This document shows, piece after piece, positions 1-10,495 of a stretch of DNA of 16,315 nucleotides; the stretch's first letter is position 1; every line of letters begins with the position of its first letter. Position numbers and translations under genes: made by a program. The stretch spans positions 1-16,315 of the forward strand of contig NZ_CAKPYL010000030.1 of NCBI RefSeq assembly GCF_934202865.1. The letters are read 5' to 3'. Source of the DNA: an uncultured Fenollaria sp. (GTDB lineage Bacteria > Bacillota > Clostridia > Tissierellales > Peptoniphilaceae). The notes under the pieces are model-generated. The model was not told the origin of the DNA, ran no database searches, and saw only the letters and a list, made by a program, of their open reading frames with translations.

Positions 1-1331
1 AGCCAATACCATATTTTAATGTGACTTTCCCATTAATCAGTGCACTTATCTCGTACTTTTCAATTGTGGTTCCAGTAAGCATAGTTTTATCAAAGCATTT
101 AAAACATAACTCAAGCGAACTTATGAGACCAAGGGCACCGAAGGCGGGCTCTAAGATATTCTTAGAGAAAATACCATTCATATGGAAGAGATTAAGCTTC
201 CTATACAAAGTAACATTTAGAAATACATTCAGATACAAGTCAAGAATGTTTATGACCTTGCTAGGTGTTGCGGGCTGCATGAGCCTTTTATTCTTCGGTT
301 TTGCATTAAAAGGATCAGTTGCTCAAGTAATTGATAGGCAATATGGTAAAATATTTGATTATGACGTAATTGTTAATTACGATAAAGACTTTTCGAAGAA
401 TAAATTGAAAGATTATGACGATTTTGTAAATAATAATGAAGAAATTAAGGACAAAATGTCTATAAGAACAGAGAATTTAATAGCCGATACCGTTGATATA
501 CCGGATCAAAACGTTTTACTTATGGCTGTTGATGATAACGAAAAGTTTTCTGATTATGTTCATTTAAATAACAATGGTGAAATGACAATACCAGACGATG
601 GAGTTATTGTTAATAAAAAGCTATTAGACTCTTTAGGTAAAAATGTAGGCGATGAGATAGAACTAAGAGACTCATATAATAATTACTACAAAATGAAAGT
701 AAAGGCTATAAATGAGAACTACTTAGGACATTATGCCTATGTATCAAAGAGCTATTATGAAAAAATATTTAAGAAAGACTACGATTATAATTCAGATATA
801 ATTAAATTAAACAGTAATGACGTTAAAGTCAAAGATAATTTCACTAAAGAAGTTTCGAAAATTGACAGTGTAATGTATGTATTTAATGTATTTAAAACTA
901 TAAACATAGCTAAAGACTGGTTATCAAACTTGACCTATGTAATCATACTAATCCTCTTTGTATCAGCGACTTTAGCCTTTGTAGTTTTATATAATTTAAA
1001 CAGTGTTAATATATCTGAAAGAATTAGAGAGATAGCTACACTTAAAGTTCTCGGTTTTTATCCGCGCGAACTAACAAGTTATGTATATAGAGAAACGATA
1101 CTTTTATCTACACTCGGAATACTTTTGGGTTTCTTAGGTGGTATTGGCTTAAATAATTTAATTCTTGAATATATTACGCCTATGAACATTCAACTAGTAT
1201 CGCACATTATGTGGTATAACTATGTGATTTCTGCAGCTTTAACATATGTATTTATCTTCATGGTTATGATTATAGTTCATAAAAAGTTAAAGACTACAGA
1301 TATGGTTGGCGCTTTAAAAGCATATGAATAA
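1..1331 (+). CDS. FtsX-like ABC transporter permease, C-terminal part (5' end outside window)
   Basis: The reading frame is open to the left edge of the window, so this is the 3' part of a larger gene. The GTG at 21 is only the first possible start inside the window and probably not the real one. The visible part has a membrane segment near residues 5-24 (counted from 21), then a basic linker and the stretch RNTFRYKSRMFMTLLGVAG, which begins the second FtsX (MacB-like) unit. A soluble extracellular domain of about 190 residues follows (roughly 105-300). Three more hydrophobic segments lie near 305-325, 360-382 and 400-420, with an IREIATLKVLGF cytoplasmic loop typical of FtsX permeases. Large two-unit permeases of this kind work with an ATPase encoded nearby, here presumably upstream. 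The substrate cannot be told. The stop lies 9 bases before atpZ, so co-transcription with the ATP synthase operon is possible. Family assignment is firm; function is open. Confidence 0.9.
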   Translation, partial: PIPYFNVTFPLISALISYFSIVVPVSIVLSKHLKHNSSELMRPRAPKAGSKIFLEKIPFIWKRLSFLYKVTFRNTFRYKSRMFMTLLGVAGCMSLLFFGFALKGSVAQVIDRQYGKIFDYDVIVNYDKDFSKNKLKDYDDFVNNNEEIKDKMSIRTENLIADTVDIPDQNVLLMAVDDNEKFSDYVHLNNNGEMTIPDDGVIVNKKLLDSLGKNVGDEIELRDSYNNYYKMKVKAINENYLGHYAYVSKSYYEKIFKKDYDYNSDIIKLNSNDVKVKDNFTKEVSKIDSVMYVFNVFKTINIAKDWLSNLTYVIILILFVSATLAFVVLYNLNSVNISERIREIATLKVLGFYPRELTSYVYRETILLSTLGILLGFLGGIGLNNLILEYITPMNIQLVSHIMWYNYVISAALTYVFIFMVMIIVHKKLKTTDMVGALKAYE

Positions 1332-1340
1332 GGAGATAAT

Positions 1341-1589
1341 ATGATAGAAAAACTAAAACCTTTAGCCTTAGTTGGTCAAATCGGCATAGACATAGTATCA
1401 AGCATTGTTATTTCATACCTTGTTGGCTATGGACTTGACAAATTATTTAAGACAGATGGTACTTTTTCTATAATTTTCATAGTCATAGGAGTATTGGCAG
1501 GCTTTTATAATTTCTATAGAAGCATCAAATACTATGTAAAACAAAAAGATAATAAAGATCAAAAAGAAGATAAAGATGAAAAAAGATAA
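1341..1589 (+). CDS. atpZ: AtpZ/AtpI-family accessory protein of F1Fo ATP synthase
   Basis: Small membrane protein of 82 residues and the first gene of the ATP synthase operon. It has two hydrophobic helices, about residues 10-30 and 42-62. Between and around them lies the AtpZ-type pattern GYGLDKLF then a short turn, followed by a strongly charged Lys/Asp/Glu tail. Proteins of this family sit at the head of many bacterial atp operons. They are thought to help c-ring or Fo assembly, or with AtpI to supply divalent cations; that role is family knowledge and cannot be read from this sequence. The start is supported by AAGGAGATAAT directly upstream. The 3' end overlaps atpI by 14 bases, which suggests translational coupling. 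Confidence 0.85.
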   Translation: MIEKLKPLALVGQIGIDIVSSIVISYLVGYGLDKLFKTDGTFSIIFIVIGVLAGFYNFYRSIKYYVKQKDNKDQKEDKDEKR

Positions 1590-1947
1590 AGATTTCACGT
1601 TTAAATATATAAGAGTTGCTATAATTTTAGCTATAGTTTCAAGCCTTATTATTGTAATTTTTTTTGGTTTCAGAAAGGATTTACTCTTAGGTTTGTACTT
1701 AGGAACACTCATAAGTGTGCTATTTTTCAGGCTTATGTACAGAAATGCAATCAAGGCAGTGGAGAAAGATGCTAAAGCTAGTAAGAGGTTCACTATAAAT
1801 AATTATTATCTAAGACTCTTATTATATGGTATAATACTCTATGCGGCATATAAGAATCCAAATTTCGATTTTTATACGACAGCAATAGGCTTTACTATGA
1901 TCAAATTTTCAATTCTCATAGTTGAACTGTTTGGCATAGGTAAATAA
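1576..1947 (+). CDS. atpI: ATP synthase subunit I (AtpI)
   Basis: 123 residues with about four hydrophobic helices (near 12-29, 35-50, 74-90 and 98-118) and a basic loop in the middle (RNAIKAVEKDAKASKR). This matches the ATP-synt_I family, the non-stoichiometric membrane protein encoded just before subunit a. In Na+-translocating synthases, AtpI has been implicated in assembly of the c ring. It overlaps atpZ by 14 bases and the start codon lies inside the charged tail of atpZ, so translation is probably coupled. A 45-base gap to atpB contains a weak 6-bp hairpin and no terminator-like T run. Confidence 0.88.
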   Translation: MKKDKDFTFKYIRVAIILAIVSSLIIVIFFGFRKDLLLGLYLGTLISVLFFRLMYRNAIKAVEKDAKASKRFTINNYYLRLLLYGIILYAAYKNPNFDFYTTAIGFTMIKFSILIVELFGIGK

Positions 1948-1992
1948 TTTCACAAATCAGTAGATTTGAATATATGAAAAGGGGGTAATAAG

Positions 1993-2688
1993 ATGGAATT
2001 GTCGATAAGCTTTCAGATAGGTAAGAATGTATATTCACTAACTCCAAGCGTTATCAATTCGGTGATAGTTGTCTTAGCTTTAGTAATTTTTATCTTTATT
2101 TGCTATGGCAAAATTAAAAAGACAGATTATAAAGCTAGACCAAGTGGCCTTGTTAGCGTTATGGAAACCTTAGTTACATCAATTGATTCACTAATCGAAC
2201 AAACTATGGGCAAGAACAGAGAAGGCTTTGCGCCATACATTCTTAGCTTGATGATGTTTTTATTGACAGCGAATCTGATGGGACTATTTGGCTTTAAACC
2301 ACCAACATCAGATCTTAATGTTACACTCACATTAGCGCTAATTACTTTTGTTTTGATTCATTATAACAAGATAAAAGTTAATGGCTTAAAAGATTCCATA
2401 AAAGGTTATTTTGAACCAATCTTTATACTATTCCCAATAAACATTATAGGTGATATTGCGCTTCCAGTATCACTATCATTCCGTTTATTTGGTAACATAG
2501 TTAGTGGTTCATTAATCATGGCACTTGTATATGCTGCGCTAGGTTTCGTAAGTAATTTACTTACACCAATAGTAGCACCATGGTTTCACATCTACTTCGA
2601 TGTATTCTCAGGTGTACTGCAAACATTCATATTCGCAATGATAACAATGATTTACATTGCAATGGGTATGGGACAAGAAGAAAATTAA
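1993..2688 (+). CDS. atpB: ATP synthase Fo subunit a
   Basis: 231-residue polytopic membrane protein forming the ion half-channels next to the c ring. The essential arginine is R164, in the conserved stretch SLSFRLFGNIVSGSLI; it is the counterpart of E. coli aR210 and faces the c-subunit carboxylate during rotation. Other family marks are the PYILSLMMFLLTANLMGLFG helix (about 81-100), the loop with PPTSDLN (103-109), and a long C-terminal helix ending in MITMIYIAMGMGQ. Length is normal for the compact a subunits of Bacillota. The start is supported by AAAAGGGGG upstream. It is followed by atpE after 21 bases. Confidence 0.97.
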   Translation: MELSISFQIGKNVYSLTPSVINSVIVVLALVIFIFICYGKIKKTDYKARPSGLVSVMETLVTSIDSLIEQTMGKNREGFAPYILSLMMFLLTANLMGLFGFKPPTSDLNVTLTLALITFVLIHYNKIKVNGLKDSIKGYFEPIFILFPINIIGDIALPVSLSFRLFGNIVSGSLIMALVYAALGFVSNLLTPIVAPWFHIYFDVFSGVLQTFIFAMITMIYIAMGMGQEEN

Positions 2689-2709
2689 ATTTGAAAGGAG
2701 AAATTTTAA

Positions 2710-2967
<258 letters not shown>

Positions 2968-2973
2968 TTTAGT

Positions 2974-3489
2974 ATGGAAGGCTTAAATGTAAGCGTTGAC
3001 TTTAATTTAGTCAATATGCTTGTTCAGCTTACAGCCACTCTCGTATTGTATTTTATTTTGCGTAAATTTTTATACTATCCTATAAAAGATTTACTAAAGA
3101 AAAGACAAGACTATGTAATGAAGAACATTGAAGATAGCGAGAAAAATAATTTGAAATCTCAAGTAGCATTAAGAGACTATGAGCTTAAGTTAAAAGAAGC
3201 TAAAAAGGAAGCAAACGATATAGTTGATCAAGCTAAAAAGAGAGCTGACGATATCGTTAATAAGTCTGTTAATGATGCTAAAGAAGAGTCTAGAAAAATT
3301 ATGGAAAAAGCTGATAAAGAACTTGCTAATAAAAAGTCAATGGCAATGGACGAAATGAAAGGGGATATGGTTAATATTGCCATCTTAGCTGCTGAAAAAC
3401 TAATTGGTGAAAATATTAGCACAAAGAAAGACAAAGAGATCATAGAAAAGTCTATAGAAGAAGTAGGTAGTGGACAATGGAAGAATTAG
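2974..3489 (+). CDS. atpF: ATP synthase Fo subunit b
   Basis: 171 residues: one N-terminal membrane helix (about 15-33, after a short amphipathic start), then a long charged coiled coil rich in Lys, Glu, Asp and Ala, and a C-terminal segment (about 125-165) that contacts delta. It is the peripheral stalk that holds F1 still against the rotor. The start at 2974 comes 6 bases after the atpE stop and has no recognisable Shine-Dalgarno sequence, so it probably depends on ribosomes finishing atpE. An alternative start, M15 at 3016, would remove the N-terminal segment and also lacks a clear binding site. The end overlaps atpH by 13 bases. Confidence 0.95.
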   Translation: MEGLNVSVDFNLVNMLVQLTATLVLYFILRKFLYYPIKDLLKKRQDYVMKNIEDSEKNNLKSQVALRDYELKLKEAKKEANDIVDQAKKRADDIVNKSVNDAKEESRKIMEKADKELANKKSMAMDEMKGDMVNIAILAAEKLIGENISTKKDKEIIEKSIEEVGSGQWKN

Positions 3490-4028
3490 CTACTACTTTA
3501 TATGCAAAATCTATGTTCGAAGCATCTAAAGAAGATGATTGTCTTAAATTAGTTTATGAAGAGCTAAACTTAGTAAAGGAAAGTATTGATTCAAACCCTA
3601 GACTGATGGAAGTATTTAAGCATCCATTGTTATCAAATAATGATAAAAAAGATATTGTAAAAGATATTTATGAAAAAAATCTATCTACTTTAACTATGAA
3701 TTTTTTATATGTTTTAATTGATGCTAAGAGATTTGACATGATATCGTCTATAATCGATGAATTTAACAATTTATATGACATAGACAACAATATTTTGAAT
3801 GGAACTATAATTACTAAAAACAGTCTTAGTGATGAAGAAATAAAAAAATATGAAGAAAAATTGACTGCATCTTTAAAGTCTCATGTAAAGCTAAAGAATG
3901 TTTTAGATGATTCTATAATAGGTGGCTCAATTGTTAAGATCGGTGACAAGCTTATCGACTCAACACTAAAAGGTCAATTGAACGAATTAAGAAAAGAATT
4001 AATAAATAATAGTGAGGTGAGTATCTAA
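3477..4028 (+). CDS. atpH: ATP synthase F1 subunit delta
   Basis: 183 residues, the usual length for delta (OSCP), which links the top of the alpha3beta3 head to the b stalk. The N-terminal part is a helical bundle starting ELATTLYAKSMFEASKE and containing the NPRLMEVFKHPLLS stretch. The C-terminal part ends with the family signature SIIGGSIVKIGDKLIDSTLKG (about 147-167). Delta proteins are poorly conserved, so identification rests on these two ends and on its place between b and alpha. It overlaps atpF by 13 bases, and its stop codon directly abuts the atpA start. Confidence 0.95.
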   Translation: MEELATTLYAKSMFEASKEDDCLKLVYEELNLVKESIDSNPRLMEVFKHPLLSNNDKKDIVKDIYEKNLSTLTMNFLYVLIDAKRFDMISSIIDEFNNLYDIDNNILNGTIITKNSLSDEEIKKYEEKLTASLKSHVKLKNVLDDSIIGGSIVKIGDKLIDSTLKGQLNELRKELINNSEVSI

Positions 4029-5534
4029 ATGGGGTTAAAACCAGAAGAAATTAGCTCAGTTATAAAAGAATTAATAAAAAATTATGACAAAAAATTAGAT
4101 ACGGTTGAAGTTGGATCTATTATTGAAGTTGGAGACGGTATAGCTAGAGTTTACGGACTTGATAATGCTATGGCTGGTGAATTACTTGAACTACCTGGTG
4201 GCGTTTACGCTATGGCACTAAACCTTGAACAAGATAATATTGGTTGTGTACTTTTAGGTAGTGACAAGAACTTAAAAGAAGGAGACCCAGTTAAAAGAAC
4301 TGGTAGAATCGTTGAAGTTCCAGTAGGCGAAGCGCTTATTGGCAGAGTAGTTAATTCACTAGGACAAGCTATCGATGGAAAAGGCAAAATTGAAAGCAAA
4401 AAGTATAGACCTATCGAAGCTAATGCGCCAGGTATCATTGACAGAAAGTCTGTATCTGAACCGTTACAAACTGGTATCAAAACTATTGACTCCATCATCC
4501 CTATAGGTAGAGGACAAAGAGAGTTAATTATAGGCGATAGACAAACAGGTAAGACTGCCATCGCCATAGATACAATAATAAATCAAAAGGATCAAGACGT
4601 AATATGTATATATGTTGCTATTGGTCAAAAGAACTCAACTGTAGCTCAATTAGTTAATGTACTAGAAGAACATGGTGCGATGGACTACACTATAGTAGTA
4701 AGTTCATCAGCAAGTGAATTAGCACCACTACAATACATTGCGCCATATGCAGGAACTGCTATGGCTGAAGAGTTTATGTATGCAGGTAAGGACGTACTTA
4801 TCATCTACGATGACTTATCAAAGCACGCGGTTGCTTATCGTTCAATGTCATTGCTACTTAGAAGACCACCAGGACGTGAAGCGTACCCAGGAGACGTTTT
4901 CTATCTACACTCAAGACTACTTGAAAGATCAGCAAAATTATCTGATAAATTAGGTGGAGGCTCTATAACAGCTCTTCCTATCATAGAAACACAAGCTGGA
5001 GATATTTCTGCTTATATACCTACTAACGTTATATCTATCACTGACGGACAAATCTTCCTTGAAGGACAATTGTTCTTCTCAGGACAAAGACCAGCAGTAA
5101 ACGCAGGTCTATCGGTATCTCGTGTTGGTGGAGCTGCACAAATCAAGGCTATGAAGAAAGTTTCAAGCGGTATTAAACTTGAACTTGCTCAATACAGAGA
5201 ATTATTGGCATTTGCTCAATTTGGCTCTGAGCTTGATAAGGATACTGCTGACAAGCTAAATCATGGTCAAAGAATCATGGAAATACTTAAACAAGCACAA
5301 TATAAACCTTTAAAAGTCGAAGAAGAGGTTATGATTTTATTTGCTGTTACTAACAGATATCTTGATGATATTCCTGTAGACAGAGTTAAGGCTTTTGAAA
5401 ATGATTTTCTAGAGTACATGGAAAATACTTCTAGTGAAACTGCTAAGAAGATTTTAGAGAAAAAAGAATTAACTGATGAAATAAAAGAAGAGCTAAAACT
5501 AAAGATAGAAGAATTTAAAAAGACTTTTAACTAG
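4029..5534 (+). CDS. atpA: ATP synthase F1 subunit alpha
   Basis: 501 residues, full length. Alpha forms the head with beta and carries the non-catalytic nucleotide sites. The N-terminal beta barrel (about 25-95) is followed by the nucleotide-binding domain with Walker A GDRQTGKT at 169-176. The arginine finger that reaches into the catalytic site of beta is R365 in [11 protein letters not shown]. The C-terminal helical domain begins around 380. The ATG starts on the base after the atpH stop. GAGGTGAG, 9-16 bases upstream within the end of atpH, serves as the ribosome binding site. No missing key residues are seen. Confidence 0.99.
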   Translation: MGLKPEEISSVIKELIKNYDKKLDTVEVGSIIEVGDGIARVYGLDNAMAGELLELPGGVYAMALNLEQDNIGCVLLGSDKNLKEGDPVKRTGRIVEVPVGEALIGRVVNSLGQAIDGKGKIESKKYRPIEANAPGIIDRKSVSEPLQTGIKTIDSIIPIGRGQRELIIGDRQTGKTAIAIDTIINQKDQDVICIYVAIGQKNSTVAQLVNVLEEHGAMDYTIVVSSSASELAPLQYIAPYAGTAMAEEFMYAGKDVLIIYDDLSKHAVAYRSMSLLLRRPPGREAYPGDVFYLHSRLLERSAKLSDKLGGGSITALPIIETQAGDISAYIPTNVISITDGQIFLEGQLFFSGQRPAVNAGLSVSRVGGAAQIKAMKKVSSGIKLELAQYRELLAFAQFGSELDKDTADKLNHGQRIMEILKQAQYKPLKVEEEVMILFAVTNRYLDDIPVDRVKAFENDFLEYMENTSSETAKKILEKKELTDEIKEELKLKIEEFKKTFN

Positions 5535-5543
5535 AGGTTTATT

Positions 5544-8212
<2,669 letters not shown>

Positions 8213-8217
8213 AAGAA

Positions 8218-8242
8218 GGTAGCAATTTGCTACCCTCTTTTT
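8218..8242 (+). terminator. Probable intrinsic terminator after atpC, possibly leaky
   Basis: GGTAGCA (8218-8224), a 3-base loop and TGCTACC (8228-8234) form a perfect 7-bp stem, followed by an interrupted T run, CTCTTTTT. It would end the ATP synthase transcript. The T run leads straight into the ribosome binding site of pepF, and no separate promoter is visible after it. Some read-through, or a promoter inside atpC, must therefore serve pepF. Confidence 0.7.
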
Positions 8243-8250
8243 GAAAGAGG
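8234..8250 (+). promoter_or_regulatory. Second hairpin covering part of the pepF ribosome binding site
   Basis: CCTCTTT (8234-8240), loop TTG, and AAAGAGG (8244-8250) pair perfectly over 7 bp. The right arm contains the first part of AAAGAGGAGG, the pepF Shine-Dalgarno, leaving only AGG (8251-8253) free. This hairpin abuts the terminator hairpin, and its left arm is the terminator's T run. It could lower pepF translation or alter termination. It is visible in the sequence; the effect is inferred. Confidence 0.5.
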
Positions 8251-8259
8251 AGGAATAAT

Positions 8260-10020
8260 ATGAAGTGGGATTTATCGGCATACTATAAATCATTTACAGA
8301 TCCTAAATACAAAGAAGACTATGACAATATTTTAAAAGAAGTAAAAGATTTAAAGGCTTTTATTACAGATAACTTTGACGATAAGAAAAAAGTTTTACTT
8401 CAATATGTAGAAAAAGCTAATCTTATTGAAAACTACGCCGCAAGGCTATATGGTTACGTTTCACTAAATTTAAGCGAAAATGTTAACAATAAAGAAGCAC
8501 TAACAGAAAAATCAAAGCTTATAGCTATAGGCAGAGAATTTACTGAATTAAATGTTGTCTACACAAAATTTTTAAAGAGTATAGATGATATTAATAAGAT
8601 AATAGATGAAGATGATGCTCTTAAAGAATATAGATTTATTTTAAATGAAGGCTGTGAACAAGCTAAGCACTCATTAAGCGATGACGTAGAGATAGCTGTT
8701 GCTCGTATAAAAGAAACAGGTTCATACGAATGGGGTAGACTTCATTCTAACTTAACAAGTAAAGTAACAAACAAAGTAGAATTCCCAGATGGAGAAGTAA
8801 AAGAAATAAATCTACCAGCTATAAGAAACTTACAATATGAAGATGATAAAGAGCTTAGAAGAAATAGTTTTGCGGCTGAAGAAGAATGCTACGACAAGAT
8901 TAGAGATTCAGTAGCAATGTCACTAAGCTCAATCAAGGGCGAAGTTATTAATGAATGTGAGTTAAGAGGCTACGAAAGTCCACTAGAAAAAACACTTATC
9001 GATTCAAGATTTGATGAAGAGATACTTGATGCTATGTGGTCATCAGTTAGAAAGTATTTACCAGACTTCGTTAAGTATTTCAATAGAAAAGCAAAATTAC
9101 TTGGCTACGACAAACTTCCTTACTACGAAACATTCGCGCCAGTAGGCAAAGCAAGTATCACTTATACCTTTGATGAAGCAAAAGACTTTGTTATTAAGCA
9201 ATATTATTCATTCTCAGATAAATTAGGTGATTTTGCTAAGCATGCCTTTGAAAACAATTGGCTAGATACAGAGCCAAGAGAAGGCAAAGTTGGCGGCGCA
9301 TTCTGCTCAAGCTGCTCAGCCATAAAAGAATCAAGAGTATTGGCAAACTTCGGCGGTACATTTGACTCGATGATAACATTTGCTCATGAGCTTGGTCATG
9401 CTTATCATGGAAGAGTTATTTTCCAAGAAGAGCCTATAAATCAAGACTATACTATGCCTATAGCAGAGACTGCATCGATATTTGCAGAGACAATAACATA
9501 TAACGCTGCTCTTAAATATGCTAAGAACGACGATGAAAAGATATTTATACTTGAAAATATTATTTCAGGCGCAGCACAAACTGTTGTTGACATATACTCA
9601 AGATTCTTATTTGAAGATGAAGTATTTAGAAGAAGAAAAGATGGCGCACTTGATGCAGATGACTTCGATGAAATCATGATGAACGCTCAAAAAGAAGCTT
9701 TCAAAGACGGACTAGATCCAGAAAAGCTTAATAAGGGTATGTGGATATGCAAGTCTCACTACTACAGTAGCGGCCTTGGATACTATAACTTCCCATATTG
9801 CTTCGGATTGTTATTTGCAAGAGGCTTATACAGCATATACAAGAAAGAAGGAGATGCCTTCATCGAAAAATATGATACACTTCTAAGAAATACAGGCAAG
9901 ATGAGCATTAAAGATTGCTGCAAATCAGTTGGCATAGATGTTACAAAAGAAGAATTCTTCGATGCATCACTAGAAACTATAAAAGCAGAAATTGATGAGT
10001 TTTTAAAATTAACTGAATAA
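8260..10020 (+). CDS. pepF: Oligoendopeptidase F, M3 family zinc metallopeptidase
   Basis: 586 residues, close to the usual 600 for the family. It is a cytoplasmic zinc enzyme that cuts short peptides internally, useful to an amino-acid-fermenting anaerobe and for turnover of signal peptides. The zinc motif is HELGH at 376-380 (in FAHELGHAYHG), with E377 as the catalytic base and E403 in AETAS as the third zinc ligand. The N-terminal half is the all-helical M3 domain, and the stretch GKVGGAFCSSC before the zinc site is typical of PepF. There is no signal peptide. The ATG at 8260 follows AAAGAGGAGG by 6 bases; part of that site is drawn into a hairpin. It lies 47 bases after atpC and ends in its own strong terminator, so it is either read through from the atp operon or has a promoter hidden in atpC. 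Confidence 0.96.
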   Translation: MKWDLSAYYKSFTDPKYKEDYDNILKEVKDLKAFITDNFDDKKKVLLQYVEKANLIENYAARLYGYVSLNLSENVNNKEALTEKSKLIAIGREFTELNVVYTKFLKSIDDINKIIDEDDALKEYRFILNEGCEQAKHSLSDDVEIAVARIKETGSYEWGRLHSNLTSKVTNKVEFPDGEVKEINLPAIRNLQYEDDKELRRNSFAAEEECYDKIRDSVAMSLSSIKGEVINECELRGYESPLEKTLIDSRFDEEILDAMWSSVRKYLPDFVKYFNRKAKLLGYDKLPYYETFAPVGKASITYTFDEAKDFVIKQYYSFSDKLGDFAKHAFENNWLDTEPREGKVGGAFCSSCSAIKESRVLANFGGTFDSMITFAHELGHAYHGRVIFQEEPINQDYTMPIAETASIFAETITYNAALKYAKNDDEKIFILENIISGAAQTVVDIYSRFLFEDEVFRRRKDGALDADDFDEIMMNAQKEAFKDGLDPEKLNKGMWICKSHYYSSGLGYYNFPYCFGLLFARGLYSIYKKEGDAFIEKYDTLLRNTGKMSIKDCCKSVGIDVTKEEFFDASLETIKAEIDEFLKLTE

Positions 10021-10042
10021 AATTATTAAATAAATATTATTA

Positions 10043-10077
10043 AACCTCTTTACTAAATTAAGTAGAGAGGTTTTTTT
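10043..10077 (+). terminator. Intrinsic terminator after pepF
   Basis: AACCTCTTTACT (10043-10054) pairs with AGTAGAGAGGTT (10061-10072) across a 6-base loop, with one G-U pair, and runs into seven T residues (10071-10077). It is a strong rho-independent terminator separating pepF from the padR unit. Confidence 0.92.
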
Positions 10078-10087
10078 ATAAAACTTA

Positions 10088-10116
10088 TTGACATTTATTA
10101 TACTGTGTAGTACAAT
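10088..10116 (+). promoter_or_regulatory. Sigma-A type promoter of the padR unit
   Basis: TTGACA (10088-10093) is a perfect -35 box and TACAAT (10111-10116) is a one-mismatch -10 box, with the optimal 17-base spacer. Transcription would begin near 10123, about 30 bases before the padR start. The -10 box is inside the palindrome listed next, so a bound protein would block RNA polymerase. Confidence 0.85.
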
Positions 10117-10121
10117 GTATA
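10099..10121 (+). promoter_or_regulatory. Imperfect palindromic operator over the padR -10 box
   Basis: A 23-base inverted repeat is centred on G10110. Nine of the eleven base pairs match between TATACTGTGTA (10099-10109) and TACAATGTATA (10111-10121). It covers the spacer and the -10 hexamer of the promoter. PadR regulators usually repress their own operon by binding AT-rich palindromes of this size, so this is the likely PadR site. A second copy of CAATGTATAT (10113-10122) recurs at 10130-10139, 17 bases on, and may extend the site. Confidence 0.7.
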
Positions 10122-10155
10122 TTGATAAGCAATGTATATATGAAAGGAGAATAAA

Positions 10156-10486
10156 ATGAATACGGATTGGATTTCTCAAATAAAAAGAGGCACCTTAGAG
10201 TATGCTGTCTTGTTGTTAATTAAAAAATGCGATAGATATGGTTATGATTTAATACAAACCTTGAATAAATATACAATGCTTAATACTAATGAAAGCACAA
10301 TTTATCCCCTTCTTAGAAGACTTATGAAAAATGGATATCTTGATTCTTATTGGAAAAAAAATAGAAGAGGGAACACCACCAAGAAAATATTATAAATTAA
10401 CAGATTTAGGTGAATCATATTTAAATACACTTAAAAATGATTGGAGTAAACTTATAAATAATATCAGCGATATAGAAAAGGAGTGA
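10156..10486 (+). pseudogene. PadR-family transcriptional regulator, frameshifted at an A8 run
   Basis: The first frame gives 79 residues from the ATG at 10156, with a full PadR winged-helix core (GTLEYAVLLLIKKCDRYGYD and TIYPLLRRLMKNGYLDSYW). After TGG at 10351-10353 the sequence has eight A residues (10354-10361). The continuing frame reads NRRGNTTKKIL and stops at 10395. One base over, the normal PadR wing appears: IEEGTPPRKYYKLTDLGE and an end of about 20 more residues to the stop at 10484-10486. With seven A residues the product would be an ordinary 109-residue PadR. So it is a one-base insertion, a sequencing error in a homopolymer, or a site of slippage. The ribosome binding site GAAAGGAG is good. 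The promoter, operator and downstream partner look intact, so recent loss, error or switching is more likely than long decay. PadR proteins repress by binding DNA as dimers through this wing, so the 79-residue form is probably inactive. Confidence 0.85.
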
Positions 10487-10495
10487 ATAAAATAA

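Noticed and set aside
862..890. TTGACA in the permease gene as a promoter for the atp operon
   Set aside because: The -10 candidates at 16-17 bases are poor and the site is about 450 bases before atpZ; the match is likely chance.
1443..1793. 116-residue minus-strand frame opposite atpZ and atpI
   Set aside because: It is antisense to two genes with clear family matches, has low-complexity Ile/Phe content, and shows no recognisable domain.
1953..1968. CAAATC/GATTTG hairpin between atpI and atpB
   Set aside because: The stem is only 6 bp, AT-rich and without a T run; such stems are expected by chance in this base composition.
4205..4567. 120-residue minus-strand frame inside atpA
   Set aside because: It is a shadow of the strongly conserved atpA codons, with no ribosome binding site or family resemblance.
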